A DNA stretch of 64,000 nucleotides from Amoebidium appalachense (Eukaryota; Ichthyosporea), in contig CAVNZM010000012.1 in assembly GCA_963693365.1 (NCBI GenBank), forward strand, positions 2,356,001-2,420,000. Direction: 5' to 3'. The notes under the pieces are model-generated. The model saw only the letters and a program-made list of their open reading frames with translations, ran no database searches and was not told where the DNA came from. The translations under genes were made by a program, and so were the position numbers. Every line of letters starts with the position of its first letter. Position 1 is the stretch's first letter. Positions 1 through 20,156 of the stretch are shown here, piece by piece.

Positions 1-1082
1 CTTAGTGATGGGGTTCTTTTCCATAACCAAGCCGTTGGTGACGAGATTCCATCATCATCCACCAGTACCGATTCCTCTACTTCTGCAGAAGAGTCCACCA
101 CAACATCAACCGAATCCACCTCCAATTCTGAAAGTTCCACCTCAGCTGAAACGACAACAGCGGCTTCTACGGACACACAAACCACATCATCTTCAGAATC
201 TTCGGTATCATCTGTCTCGTCTTCGCAAACCACCACATCAACTAAGAGCACGGCGTCAATTAACAGCAGCGAAACTGGGTCAACGTCGGTCAGTTCATCG
301 CAAAGCTCAGTTAGCTCAGCCACTTCGACCACCACCACTACTTCACCATCCACCACGAAAACCACCACATCAACCAAAGCACCCACAACCACCACGAAGG
401 TAACCACCACCACCACCACCACAACAACAACAACAACACGCAAAACCACCACCCGCATTATTCTTCAGACCACTAAAGCAAATACATCGGCTTCTGCTAG
501 CTCGACGGCAGTTCCTCCCCCAACACCACCCACCATTGCGACACCAGCCGCTGAAGCAGCGTCAGCCAGTCTACCAGTCCCAACAACCAGCACACCGGTT
601 GACCAAGCTATTCCTCAGAACTTAGGCCTTTCTGGTCTTCAAGGAAACAGCGCAGGTGGTGGTTCATTTCAACCAGTTTCAAATCCCCAACCGAATAACG
701 CAGCACCCGCTCAATCTCAACCCCAAGGAGGGGCTGCCGGTGGGGCACCGGGTGGTGCAAATACCGGTCAGTTGGTTCCGCAAGGAAACGGAACGGGGCC
801 TGCGGCTGTAAGGTTGTTGTTTGCTACACCGCGTACGATTGGTGACGCCGGATCACCAAACATCACTGTGGTCATTCCCGATGGGCTGAAGTATTTGGGT
901 GTCTTCCCAGAAGGTGTGTTTGCTGCTACCTCCCCTTTACCCGTCCCCAGCACACACTACCACCACCACAATGCACTTTGAATATGCTACCCCCCCCCCC
1001 CCCCCCTCCACACACACACTCACACACACACACACACACACACACAGACCACCCCTCCCCTTCTTTACCTTCTTTTCTTTTC

Positions 1083-1119
<37 letters not shown>

Positions 1120-2237
1120 TTGGGGGGGGGGGGGGGGGGATGGGGGGGTTTGGGTCCCATGTGATATTCTTTTGACATATTTTCCACTCTGTCTCGAACG
1201 CTCTGATTCGTATCGGGAGAGCTTGATGTCTGCCCCCCCCCCCCCCCCCCCCTCCTCCTCCTCCTCCTCCTCCTCCCTCTCCCCCTTTCCCTTCCCGCGT
1301 CTCTCTCTGAACACCCTCTTGTCATGGACTAACCAGTCGTGGTTTTCTTCTTCAGCATACCTCGGCCCCGGCAAGCGGCTGCACAGCAACGTGGGGCAGA
1401 AGTTGGTTGGGGGCTGTGGGTTCAATCTTGAGATGCAGGGGGATGGCAATGTGGTGCTCTATAACGGTGAGGGCGTCACCCTGTGGGCATCGGCTACATG
1501 GGATGTCGGTGCCGGCCCGTACTTCCTCGAGGTGGGTGGAAACATCTAAAACATCCACACGTTCCGTTATCAACAGGCTCGCATACGTCCCCACACACAC
1601 ACCGCTCCCACCCGTGCATCCACCACCACACACACACACACACTTACAGGCAAAAGATCTAATAGGTGTTCATACCTCCAAGGCGCGCCAACCTGCCTGT
1701 CTCCTTGCTAGCATGAACACGCCTACAATCAATATCGACATGTAGAAGGTTTTTTATTGTTTTATTTGGGGGGGGGAGGGGGGGGGGTTCTATGTTTGCT
1801 TTTCCGAAACATTTTGAGCATATCCCATGCAAAAAAAGAACTGCTGTCCAGACTGAGTGTCACCTTTCCCTTCCCTTTTGAAACTCGTCTATACACACAT
1901 TTCCCAACAATTCATATCACACGGCACAGAGCCCATCACTTTCCCCCAACCACTCATTCTCTTGTTGTTTTTCCATCCATCAAAATTGTATCCTGACGCT
2001 AATTTCTCACAACAGATGCGAGACACCGGTAATCTGGAGCTGTACGATAAACGAGGACGCAGGGGAGCGCATGGACCCATATGGGACACCAAGACTGGCG
2101 GTTCCCGAAACATCGCCATGATTGCTAACGATGGAAATTTTGTGATTGTGAACCAGGAATTCCGTGTGCTGTGGAGTACAAATCTTCTACCGGTTTATCA
2201 GTGCACATCGGATAGCATGTACAAATATTCACAATAG
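1..2237 (+). CDS. Ser/Thr-rich protein with C-terminal bulb-type lectin domain (5' end outside window)
   Basis: Exons: before 1..913, 1356..1531, 2016..2237 (stop TAG). Phases match at both joins (one base plus two; then phase 0). The first exon encodes a long low-complexity Ser/Thr stretch (roughly residues 20-160, with runs of Thr), then a Pro/Gly/Asn/Gln-rich linker, as in O-glycosylated extracellular stalks. Exons 2-3 encode a B-lectin (GNA-type, beta-prism II) domain. The segment MQGDGNVVLY at 1433-1462 fits the mannose-binding motif QxDxNxVxY exactly; weaker second and third repeats read DTGNLELYD and NDGNFVIV followed by LWST. The likely role is a secreted or cell-surface mannose-binding protein. 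No start codon or signal peptide is visible because the gene enters from the left. No transmembrane segment is seen at the C-terminus. The domain call is firm; the ligand is inferred from the motif. Confidence 0.8.
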
Positions 2238-3140
2238 TTCAGATAGTTGGTTTATCTTTGAATGAGAATAGATGCATTAAATGGTATGTTTGCTCTCACT
2301 CTCTAGTATTAGAAAACATACAGCACGACACACGCGCACTTAGTCTAACACACGCACATTATGACGCTACAGAACACAGTGATCTTTGATGAGCGGGGAT
2401 GCCATCCGATACGAGTGAATCTCGCCCGGATATATAAAGTTGATATGACTGTGGCCTAGATGCAAGGAGTTGATGCCTGTCTGTTCTTTATGTTCTAGCA
2501 CCCAAACGAAGAGATGACTCGTGTAGGATTATAGTAATGATAAGTATAAGAGCTGAATAATTACCAGTTCAGCCTGTGGCTGGTGGTATGTGCTGGCCTG
2601 TGGACCAGCAAATAGAAAAAGATTAAATGGTTGACGGTGGGGCTGTCCACACCAAGATCAATGCACCCCTATCCGTGCAGGTCTATCTGTTCTCCTGCAG
2701 CCAATCAGAATGCCGTACTAGGAAACCCAATACTTCAACCTGACAGGTTACAGGAGAGGACAGCAAACCAACCAACGGCATTAGCACTTACCTGCATATC
2801 CCATTTCCATTGGCTGCCCAAAAGTCTTAGCACACCTTGCTACGGCCGCAAAGATGCTGAGACTGAGACTGACACACGGTGCCCATCTCCCGGTAGGGTC
2901 CAAGTTTTTTGATTGGCTGAGGTTTTGGCGCCCCGCTTACTTAAAGAATATGAAGAAGAGCTTTGTCGGGTGGGCGTTTGGTGGACAGCCCCATTCACGG
3001 TACTCACTGCGCTAAAACCTGTTGTCATCCGTTTCGCATAGGCTCATTTCCATCCAGATACCCAGGGTACGCGTAATTATCAAATGAGCCTCCGTTGGAG
3101 TTCAAAAGAAACATCTTTCAACTGAGCCGATTCCCTTCTT

Positions 3141-3179
<39 letters not shown>

Positions 3180-3792
3180 ACTCACCCACCCACCCATCCC
3201 CCCCCCCTCTCCCCCGAGCTCCCGGATCCTCTACCCTCTTTCCGAACAGAGGCTCCCAGCTTGTCTTCATAATCAGAGACCGTTTGTGGTATGATCATAT
3301 CCCGTTGTGGTTACCTACCTGACCCGTCTCATACACAGCATATATATTCGCCTCCCATCCTTTCCCCTCCCTCCCTCCCTCCCCCCCCCCCCCCCGCCCC
3401 CCGCCCCCCTCCCCGGCCCCACCCGGCGATTTTCATGGCCATTTGCATATTCCCCTGCAGCGGCGGCCGTAACGTTAACTTGAACAGAATGAAATGTGCA
3501 TACCCGAAGCAGGTGCTGCAGCAGTAGAGCTCAGCAGTAGACGGGTACTTGCTCCACCGATATCGGTATAAACGGTTTGAAAAGACTTGCTGGCCTGGAA
3601 TCCTGGTGCTTCTGACAGGCTAGCTGAATGTGTGTGTCTGTGTGCTCAGCGTCCCTGTATCGGCTCGTATGATACGCTTATCTGAGTTGCATGCATGCGT
3701 GTCCGTGCGTAGGTGCGTGCGTGTGCTCATTAGTGCTGAGTGCTGCGTGCTCGTAATGATGCGGTTGGGAATTAGGAGATAACCTGGTGTAG

Positions 3793-3968
3793 ACTTGGAT
3801 CCCCCATCAAACATAGGAGCTCTAGCCCAGTACGCAAAAGTGATCTCACGGGGCGCGGTTCGTATAGCTGGGTAGCCTAGACTTGGGTCCCCCATCAACC
3901 ATAGGAGCTCTAGCCCAGTACGCAAAAGTGATCTCACGGGGCGTGGTTCGTATAGCTGGGTAGCCTAG
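3793..3968. repeat. Two-copy 88-base tandem duplication
   Basis: Units 3793-3880 and 3881-3968 are nearly identical; both contain GGAGCTCTAGCCCAGTACGC and GGTTCGTATAGC. Only a few substitutions separate them, so the duplication is recent. No coding or tRNA structure was found. Confidence 0.85.
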
Positions 3969-5152
3969 GTAGACACCCAACCCGTGTATGTATACACATC
4001 CTCATGAATTTGAATATTGGGTAGCAACGGAATTTATTCGGGCTATGGGTATTTTGGGCGTCATTTTGAAACTGTGCGAACACCATCTACAATAATCACA
4101 ATATCACCCCCAGGGTAGAGCAACTTACAATCACTATATGAGCTACTGGGACAATCTCAGACAAAACACCACCCATTACATACTGTTTTATCTCCTTACG
4201 TGCATTTCAACCATATCAAGCAATCACAAACCTTATAACCTTCCATATCTAATAGTGGAAAGGTTTCAAAGAGCTTAATCACTGGTCCTACGTATACATG
4301 CTTTAGCCCCACTGTCAACTCTAAGCCATATGTTATTTGCTTATGTTCTGTCATCATTCATGTGCGTTCACTTGCTGCCAGCCAATCACTTTGTCCCTGC
4401 AGGCATAATCACAAACCCGTCCTTCCTGCTGTCCTGCCAACCCCAACACCACGTGGTTGGTTAATGTATTATTCTATGAAGGTCCACACACAGGCACCCG
4501 CACAGGCACAGGATGACCAACCCCCCCCCCCCCCCCCCCCCCCCCCCGCTCTCCCCTCCCTCCCCACCCAAAAAAGCGGGGAAAAATATCCTTCCCGTAT
4601 CCACCTTTGCAAGGCAACCGCAAGTCAATATTTAGCCTCATACCTGCCTGCCTGTCCAACTTTAAACACTCTGGGAATTATGGCCCACCCAACCATCATG
4701 TCCAGCCGGACCAAACACGCAAACAATTATAATCGCTTGCTCATTGGCAACCAACCACACACGCGCTCACACCGGGACCTCCCCCCCCCCCCCCCCCCCC
4801 TTCTCCCCCTCTCCCCCTCCCCCCTCCCTGCCATAGTATCCTCAAAAACAGACCTCTGTTCAGCATACTCGTTTCCCCCCAAACATTGTTCCCCTGCACC
4901 ACCAGCCCAAATTCCATGATATGAGTGAAAAAGCATTAGAGAACGAGAAATAAGAGGGAAGAAAGAGCTTTCAGCAGGTCAGCAGAGGAGATGAAAGTGT
5001 AGGAGGCGGGGAGGGGAGGAGAGGTAACGGTTTCCGGGTGGTGATCGGAGAGGAGAAGGGGTGTGGAGGAAAAGTACACGTTACGAATAAGACATGGGAA
5101 TAACTTTTCTTCTATACGTCTGTGACGTGTGTTCTTGTGTGTACGTACCGTG

Positions 5153-5154
<2 letters not shown>

Positions 5155-5204
<50 letters not shown>
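5155..5204. repeat. TG microsatellite
   Basis: Uninterrupted TG dinucleotide run of about 25 units, followed by less regular GT-rich sequence to about 5278. Confidence 0.9.
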
Positions 5205-5206
<2 letters not shown>

Positions 5207-5989
5207 CCGTGTGTGTGTGCATGCGTGTCCGCGCGTGTGCGTGTGTGTGTTAATGTGTGTGTGTGTGTGTGTGTGTGTTGATCTGAGCGAGGGGCAAACA
5301 CACGGGAGGGAGGGGGGGGAAGAGAGGGTTGGCAAGGGAGAGTGAAATTGAGGGGGTGATACCTTAGGGGTCGAAGGTTTTCCAAACATATTGGCGAAGG
5401 CTTTTCCGGCTGCTTGAGTGGAACGCCGTTAGCCTTCGCATCAACCTAATCCCTCTCACCCCCCCACCCCTCTCCTTTCGAAAAACAGGTTGTATTAGAG
5501 AGATAGAGAGAGAGAGAGATAGATGGGGAGGGGATGGAAGGGCGGGGGGAGGGGGGGGGGGGGGAGCCAGAAGGGAAGGGGGGGGTCCTTCAGACAAGTG
5601 AAGATTACAGGAGATATCTAGACGGGTGTAGGTGAGCGAGGAGAAAGAAAATGGGGGATGAGAAAGAGAGGCAGGAAAAGAGAGACAGAACGGGAGAGAG
5701 GGACAGGCGAAAGCATCATGATTACACAAAAACCAAGGCAACGAGAGGGATAGAGGGTTGCTTCTCGTCCTTTTTCATTTTAATCCCTTCTTCTTTTCAT
5801 TCCGGGGAGGGGGGAAGGGAGGGGAGGGGGGGGGGAGGGGGTAGAAACGAACGGGTTTGAGGGAAAGAAGGGGTCGGGAGGAAGTTGAGGAAAAGGGAAG
5901 GCTTGGGGGTGGTGTGTGTGTGTGTGTGTGTGTGTGTTGGGGGGGGGGGGGGGGGGGGGGGGGGGGTTGGATGAGGAGAAAGGGGATTG

Positions 5990-11471
<5,482 letters not shown>

Positions 11472-14179
11472 CTGTCAAGGGTCTTTTTATCACCTCAGTG
11501 TTCAGCACGCCAGAATAGGGTTGCCAGCCGTTTGGTCTCACATGCTCGCAATCCCCCCCCCCCCCCCCCCCCCCTTTCTCCTCCCAATGTCTTCATCCAG
11601 AACCTCTTCCATATAAGCTTTCCCCTCCCCCCCCCCACTCTCCCTCTCTCTCTCCTACCCCCCCCCCCCTCCCCCCTCCCCGTTCAATCCTGCCTTCAAC
11701 CAAACTTGTCCAAAAAACCTGCACGGTGTGCCGCTTGCTTCACAGTGCTCACTCAGTGTGAATAGGGAAACTAAGAAGAGGCTACTCAGGCATGTCGAGA
11801 GGTGTCGTGGTGCATGATTACTTAATATACTTTGCCTGTGTTTGACAAAAAGTATGTGTGTAGTCGTGCCTCGGTGCTTGCTGAATCAGAAACACGGTGG
11901 TTGATGAAAATTCGCTACTAAGGGTGCGAAACAATATCCTTGATAAGCTCTAAAGATACTGGAAATGAATCCGTGCAAACGAACACAAACTGATGCGGCC
12001 GAATAACTTCGAATTCTGGGTAGAGAGGGGTGAGAGCCATGCTTCTTTTGCCCTTCCCTCAATCAGCCTCAGAATATGTCTTCCTCAAGACTTGCCCCAC
12101 CCCCGTGCAATGGCCCTCTCCCACCCTTGTGTAAATTCGCCTCCACCCAGAACCCTCTTCAGGAACAGCCAACAAACATGTCTTCCAACCCCATCCCCTT
12201 ACCCCATCCTCTGCTCCTCGCCATCCCTGTCTTCATCCAACGTTGGACGACACTGGCCCTTTTCTTCCCAAACTTACACACACACGGGCCAGCTCAAGCG
12301 CCTCTTCAATTATATCAAACACCAACCCCAGCTATACCCAGCTTCCACACCCAACCACCCCTCCATTCGCCAGCTCTCTACACACGCAAAAGCACACTCA
12401 TTTCCTCCTAGTTCATATCTTATAGTAAAATAAAACTCCTTCCTCGTCCCCCTTCTCACTTCCTTCGCTGCTCTGCTGGCCGACACGAGACACACCACCT
12501 CCTCTTGCACCCTCCCTCCCTCCCTGCCTCCCTCCCTCCCTGCCTGTCCCCCTCCCCTCCCCCCTCCTCCTCCCACCCCCCACCCCCTCCCCCCCGCCCC
12601 ATCCCTCCCCTCCCCACCACCCCCTACTCCTTTTTAATACACACAATCAACCTGGCGGAGTGCATAGCATTGGCTTTCTAACTTTCACTGACGACCTGTG
12701 ATGGATGCTTCACGTGCAAGCACCTCAGTTTCGCAGACACAACTTGCTAGTAACATGACGTGCCCAAATCCTATTAAGTTTCCGTGTTCAGACTTCACTT
12801 GTGACGCAAAAACTTGCATACCTTTGGAAAACGAATGGCATCATCCGAGGAAGAAAGGCTGGTGTATGAAGAAAGCGGGGTGATGGAATGGGAGGAGAAT
12901 TTGCGGGAGCATCGGCTGACGCTTCTGCTGGAAACAGAATGAGCCTGAAGATTGCGAGCTTCAAGAGTGATCCCACTCTTACTTGTCTTGTCACGAGCCT
13001 TCATGATGAGTGCTTGCAAGCCAAGTATAATATCAAGATGCTTGTGAGGCTCCGCTTAGTTTTCAAGTTTGGGGGTGCGCGTTACTAAAACGGTTTCACT
13101 TCATGAAAAGCCCTCAGTTAGAAAACTTGCCGGCTTAAGTGAAGCTGGATGGCGCAAACAATCAGACAATTGAGCTCCATGAGTCTTATCCAATCATAGG
13201 TGAAGCAAAAGAAGATGGGCACTGGCAACATCCAGGCGTCTGACATCTGGTCTTCATGTTACTCTGCAACAAGTTAGACGTAGAAAAACAAGGTTGAATA
13301 GTTGAAAAAAATAAATATAAATATTTATTAATCATGATAAAAAAATACTTGAAAAAGAAATATTGTCTCTGTCAACAATAATCCTTTGATTTCGGAGGTA
13401 GGTTGCTGGCGGCACCATGATCACGAGAACTCACTGGTATCCTCCAAGAGCTATGAGGGTAGCTGAGCCGTTTGTAGCCGATTTCCTCCGAAAGCTTGGC
13501 TCACTGAGCCGGGCAGTGCCTTGCAGTACCACTTCATGAACCAACTCGGGAAACAAAAGTAAAGCATTCACTAATTTAAGATTACTTATATATTCTTGAT
13601 AATACATATATAGGAAAAATTTAACGCCATCATAGTTGTTGACCTTGGGCGTGTACACGTGTGTACTAGTAGGACAGTGCAAGGGCGTGCCAGCACGTGC
13701 ACGGTTCTCAAGTAGCTCTTCCCGAAATGCCCACGCATGCATAGAAAATTATGTACATTTAGACGCCGCGCGTGCCGGGAAAAAAAGCTCTGGCACTGAC
13801 CATGGCATCAAGCATGCAATTGCAATTGAAAAATTCTTTATTAGTGAGAAAACATAAATGCTATAGAAGCACGCATTCACAGCATTCACCAAAAACAAGT
13901 CACTTTTTTGTATGCGCATGTTGAATCTATTCTTGACCCAGTGCGTAGCCAATCAACAGTTACCAAGGGTGCGCATGCAACCAATCAAAATCTGGAAGCC
14001 ATTTTTGGCTATTTTATTTTCCATCTTTGGAAGGTACATGATGTCATGCCATGACTGTCCGAGGGTTCGGGTGCTCGGCACATTGATGTCACTCCTGCTT
14101 TGAACGAGTACAAAGTGATACTTTCGCTACATTTTGCGAGAGAAAAACTTCTTTATTTTCTAAGAGTTAACCACACACA
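11472..14179. other. Spacer: probable start of the Ras-like gene (-) and upstream region of kynureninase (+)
   Basis: The missing first exon of the Ras-like gene should lie here on the minus strand, but no ATG exon with phase 0 and a good donor stood out. 12650-14150 is nearly free of poly-C and contains only short frames. One, 12836-12946 (+), encodes 36 acidic residues beginning MASSEEERL; it has no recognised relative and is weak. Confidence 0.4.
13949..13985 (+). promoter_or_regulatory. Two CCAAT boxes upstream of kynureninase
   Basis: CCAAT at 13949-13953 and 13981-13985, each in the form CCAATCA, lie about 200 bases before the proposed start codon. Their position suits NF-Y-type promoter elements. 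This is inference; no TATA box was seen. Confidence 0.35.
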
Positions 14180-15362
14180 ATGCCCAGCGTTGAGCCCACC
14201 ACCAACATGGATGCTTTCTGGCCTGCAGGCACTAACGGTAGACACCCAGAAACACCCTCGCTTGCTTTGCACGCATGTTGCTTAGTGGAAGGAATGGGCC
14301 AACTTAGGCCTCTCTTACGTGCCTGCACGCACACCAATGTAATTGGCCGTAGAGCACACAGGCCCCCATCTCCTACCACCCGTCAACGGAAACCGTAATT
14401 GATATCCTATCATCTAAGTCCAGTTTTTGAGCTCCTTTGTTATACTACATCTCATGTTCCCCCCTGCCCTTTTCCACAGAGCCCACGGAGGCTGAGCTTC
14501 CCGAGGTTCTGCAGCACCTTGCCAGCAAACACGGTGCCAAGTTGACTAGCCGTGAGCTGGCTGAGAAACTGGATGCTGCCGACCCCCTTGCAAAGTTCAA
14601 GGACCAATTTTACAATCCCACCTTGGGTTCTATGAAAGGAGGTAGGTGACGGTGGCATCACTATTGGCCAGAAGGAAAGGGTCGGGGGTGGGGGTGGTGT
14701 TGGGAAGCGGTTGGAATGAGGGGGGAGCGTGTGTGTGTGTGTGGGGGGGGGGGGGATTGGGGGGAGGGCGGGGGGGAGGGAGAGGAAGGCGACGGAAAAT
14801 GAACCTGGGGGATTCAACTAGCATGAACGAATACATGATCTACTCCGTGTCGTGAGGAAACTGGTTGTGGCCTGTGGGACAGGGGGACGAGGAGGGTTAG
14901 GGAGGGAGCACATAGTGTAGAGAAAGGAGATGGTGAGTAGACAGCCATCGTTTCTCAGGGCCCCTGCTTATGCTCTTTTGATGCTTCGTACATCGCTAAC
15001 TGGTGACCTACACCTGGGATAGCATCCCCTGAGTATATTGCCGAGCAGGGGGCTGATGCTGGCTCCATTTACTTCTGCGGCAACTCGTTGGGTATTCAGC
15101 CCAAGGTTACCGCTGTCCTTGTGGAGGAGGAGATGGCTAAGTGGCGTAATGTGTATGTGCCCCGCTCTCCCCCTCCCCTTCCGACCGCCCCACCCTCCCC
15201 CTTCCCTCCCCACCCCCCCTCCCGCCTCTCCAGCCTTACACACAAATACACACACACATTCACACTCACACCCACACTGTTCACCCTTTCCAGTGTGACA
15301 TCCCCCCCCCCCCCCCCCCCCCCCCCCCTTTCACACATTCGCACGTGCGCCTCCGCTCCTAA

Positions 15363-15405
<43 letters not shown>

Positions 15406-16421
15406 ACTAGACTCTTGTGACTGTTTGTATGCCGTCCGGTATGCAGGGACAGAGGTTGGCGAGGCACAGAGGCGAGCGGGGGGGGGGGGGGGGGGGGGGG
15501 GGGAGAGGGGGGGGGGGGGGGGGGGGCAGGGGCAGGTGCAAGGGAGTTATGCATTAGCGAGTCGTTTATTGTTATTTTTTTTTGTGTGTGTGTGTGTGGG
15601 GGGGGGGGGGGGAGGGGGGAGGGAGACGGAGGATGCGGTTATAGAAACGGCAGTTGAACACTCGGCCAAGACAACAAACAAACATCTCTAGTTGAGAGTG
15701 TTGGAAGCATGATTAATAATTTCCATACGGCGGGGTTGAGGTTTGTCTGCATGTGGTTGTGCGTGTTGGTGCTGCACACAGCATCAACAACACACACAAT
15801 CTTCTAGTACTTAAAGCACACACATCTAACGTTGCTGTGTGCATGCACAGGGGTGTGCAGGGTCATTTGTACGGGCCAAGGCCGTGGGTGCGCCTTGCAG
15901 ATACACTGTCGGAGGACATGGCACCGATTGTTGGTACGACCTCACGCACATTTGCCCCCCCCCCCCCCCCCCCCCCCTCCCCCCTGCGTGAATGTGAATG
16001 CGTACTTTGCACTCATCAACATATTCTAAACCCCCCCCCCCTTCCCTTCATGACTGTCCCATTCTGTGTAGCTGCTCTTATTCGAAACTCCCGTGCTTTC
16101 AGACGTGAAGGTGTTTAACACGTGCCTTAATGTTCTGCAAGCAAGCAAAAAAAAAAAGAAAGAAGGAAACGAAAAGAGAAAATAGTGTGATGTCATATAA
16201 TGGGAAAGGAAAATGTCTTCGGGTTGGTAATGCCTCCCGTTCTTAAGGTCCCTCTCTGAATGCTCACGACTCCCTCACCCCCCTCCTCCCCCGGTCAAAC
16301 CACCACAAAAGAATCCAAACAAATACATACCCCCCCCCCCCCCCCTATATATATATATATAATCACCATTTCTTGCTTGGCGAGCCATTAACTTACCTGT
16401 CGCCCTTGCACACACGCACAC

Positions 16422-16457
<36 letters not shown>

Positions 16458-17767
16458 CGCACACACAGGTGCCGAGACCAGTGAGGTAGTGGTGATGAAC
16501 ACGCTCACAGTCAACCTGCACATGATGATGTGTTCGTTTTACCGCCCCACCGCCGACAGATACAAGATCCTAATCGAGTCAAAGGCCTTCCCATCCGACC
16601 ACGTGAGTGCATAGCCACTGGCGAAACTCTCTCTCTCCCCCCCCCCCCCCCCCCCCCCTCCTTTTGGCTCCGGGTGTGTGTGTGTGGGGGGGGGGGGGGG
16701 GAGGGGGGGGGAGAGAGAGACACGGGGAGAGGCAATGCCTGTGTCTGAGCTTTGGTTTTTTCCTGATTCCTTGAGGAGAGGGAGGTTTTCTTGGGTTGGG
16801 GGGGGAAGGGGGGGGGGGGGGGGGGGGGGGGGGAATAATGAGAGAAACTGAGTTTGCCTCCCGTTGCAGTTACATGCTTGTGGATGCAGACGTACACCTC
16901 CATTCTCCCCAGCCCTACCTTCTACCCCTGGCATACACTTGCTAAAGCGCACCCCATCAGGCACATTAATTGGAAGGGTACATATTATAGCAGACACATG
17001 TGTAGTGATGTACCCCCCCCCCCCCCCCCCTCCCCCCCCCCCCCCTCTTGTGTACGTGCACATGGTGACACTCGTGTGTTTGCAGTATGCCGTTCTGTCA
17101 CAGGTTAAACTTCATGGCTATGACGAATCAGCAATGGTTATCGTAAGTACTTAATCCCCCCCCCCCCCCCCCCCCCCCACCCCCCCCCCCCCCACCCCAC
17201 ACCACCCACACTCCTCCCCCTACCCCCTAACCTCTCCCTCCCCCCTCCCCCCCCCCCCCCCCCCCCCCCGACCCTGTGTACACACGCGAACACTAATCCC
17301 TGGTTGGCAGATACCTTGCACATCCTCTATATCCTCAAATTAGCCTTAATTAACGAGCCTGTCTTAACCAGTTGACAGGTTGCACTGGTAGTCATTCGTA
17401 GGCCCTACACCACCCCAGCATTCTTTCCCCCCTTTTTTGTCATCCGCCAGCAGGATTACCCTTGCTTCTTTTTTTTTCTTCCCCAAACTCCCCATGAAGT
17501 TGATTTCCTTGCGCTACATTTTAATGTGGCAAGTCCGTCATGGGGTGATACTATTAATCTCTTGCTAATTACCTGCCTTACTCACAGGTTGACTCGGAGG
17601 CTGGCTCAGCTGCCGTATATGAGGCCCTAGAGAAGTACGGCAAGGAGGTGGGTGCAAGTTGCATGCAGTAGCACGTGTTCATTGTTTGGCGCCACCAGCA
17701 CGCACGTGCGTGATTGCTGTGGTGCGTGTGTTGTGTGTCTAGGTAGATGTGTGTTGTGCGTGGCTTT

Positions 17768-17805
<38 letters not shown>

Positions 17806-18235
17806 TGTGTGTGTGTGTGCTTGCGTAGGGTTGGGTGAGTGGGTGGGTGGGCGGCAGGGGGAGGGAGGGGGGAGGGGGGACGGGGGCTCCTCCCTTCTTC
17901 TTCCCCCCCTTTCTTTTGTGTGTGTGGGGGGGGGGGGGGGGATGGGCAGGGAGTAACATGTGAGTGTGCAGATTGCACTTGTGATGCTGCCGGGCATCCA
18001 CTACTACACCGGCCTAGTCTATGACATGGAGGGTATCACGGCAGAGGCACACAAGCACGTGAGTAGGCTTCCGTCCCCTTCACTCTTTTGCTTTTGTGAT
18101 CTTTTATATTCTTCTGCATCCCCCCCCCCCCCCCCTCCCCCCCCCTCTCCTCGCCCTGCCCCCTCTCCTCCTGTAGTCCGTTTCACTCAGTACCCTAGCC
18201 TAAAACGGATCTATAGGAAATCTCTTCCATCCCAG

Positions 18236-18272
<37 letters not shown>

Positions 18273-18446
18273 CTTCGCCCAAAAGCACCCACCCACCCCT
18301 CTCAAGCACACACACACACATACACACACACACACATGCACGCACGCACGTACCCCAATGGCACTCACCGCTACTCTTTCTTGCATTGCCAATCATTCCA
18401 CTCGATAGCCCAAACCCCATCCATGAGACCCCCCCTCCCCCTCCCT

Positions 18447-18482
<36 letters not shown>

Positions 18483-18866
18483 ACACACACACACATCACC
18501 ACCCTCCCCTGGCCTGCTGCATGGCACGAGTTTCTCCTTGACTGCTTCAGGCTTTTAGCACTCACACATTGTATTATCATTAACCCCCTCTCCTTCTATC
18601 TGTTCTGACTATTTGTGTTCGTTCCCTCTAGGGCTGTGTGATGGGTTGGGATTTGGCTCATGCTGCCGGCAACATCATTTTGAAGCTCCATGACTGGTGA
18701 ACCCCCCCCCCCCCCCCCCCCCCCCCCCCACACACACACACAAATACACACACACACAAAAAAAATAAAAAAATAAAAAATAAAAGAACTTTCCAACCCC
18801 TCTTGCTTCCCGTTTCCCCGCGGTTGAGTTATGTGCTTGTCGTGTCTTCAATTCCAAGTACCTCCC

Positions 18867-18921
<55 letters not shown>

Positions 18922-19686
18922 CTCCCTGCTCGCCCGTCCACCTCGCATCCGCTTGCTCCAACCGGTTCCCGGTTTTGTACAATGTATCACCCTCTTCAGT
19001 TTGGGTATGTAATGGAGTGATCATAATCTTTCTTTCTCTGTGTTTGCATCATGCCGTTTCTGGCTCTTGCACATATCCTGTTGACATTAAATTTATTCTC
19101 TGCTTTCTACGCACCGTATTCTCATCATTCCGTTTCTGCATTACACCCCCCGTTTATTCATGCCGTTTCTATTTTTGACTGACGCCACCTGCTGAGTTCC
19201 CTTTCTCCCTCATATCCACTCTGTTTTCATTATTACTGTTTCAGGTTTTCACATACACCATTTTTCATATCCACTCTCTTTTCATTATTACCGTGTCAGA
19301 TCTTTACATACACCATTTTTCACTGTTTCTTTTTCTGCCTCTTACACACATCTACTACACAGGGATGTAGACTTTGCCTGCTGGTGCACGTACAAGTACA
19401 TGAACACGGGCCCAGGCTGCATGGCCGGGGCCTTTGTGCACAAGAAGCACCACAGCAACCCCGAACTGCCCCGCCTGCTTGGCTGGTGGAGCCACGATGT
19501 GAGCTCTCGTTTCAAGATGGACAACAGTACATCCCCTTCCCCCCCCCCCCCCCCCCTCCTTTTATGGACGCCTCCCCTCCTCACCCACCAGAACACGTCC
19601 TTTTAGCCACCACCCACTACCATGTATTCGTGCACACTCCCCACACAGGCTCTGCTCTTGCTAGAAACACGTATGATGGCATGCCT

Positions 19687-19724
<38 letters not shown>

Positions 19725-19883
19725 CCCCCCCCCCCCCGTTTGGCGGGGATACCCCTGTTCAGCCAGTAAGACTTTTCTATGTTTCTGGTGTACCCCTGTC
19801 ACCGACTATGTATTGTTGAAGGAACCTCGTGCACACTCGATGCAGTTTGAGTTGCATGCTGCTGTACACACAACCAGCACTAT

Positions 19884-19938
<55 letters not shown>

Positions 19939-20119
19939 CCACCCTTTCCCCTCCCCCCACCTTACAAAGACCAAACATGCACATGCACATGCCCCTTTCT
20001 CACTGCCCCCAAACCCACCCACAAATGCATGCACACACGCAAGAACATTCACATATCCTCATTTCTTTCCACACACACTCTCACACTCATTCAAACACAT
20101 GTACAGGCACACGTGTGCG

Positions 20120-20156
<37 letters not shown>

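Larger units (their letters stand above)
2238..5989. other. Spacer without a recognised gene
   Basis: No reading frame here resembles a known family. It holds poly-C tracts (3142-3179, around 4520-4547, 4783-4800), a TG microsatellite (5155-5204) and an 88-base tandem duplication (3793-3968). A CCAAT/ATTGG-rich stretch near 2700-2940 includes TTTTGGCGCC around 2923-2932, which looks promoter-like, but no gene start could be attached to it. Confidence 0.5.

Noticed and set aside
3881-3968. tRNA-like GGTTCG sequence in the 88-base repeat
   Set aside because: No acceptor stem or anticodon arm could be folded around it.
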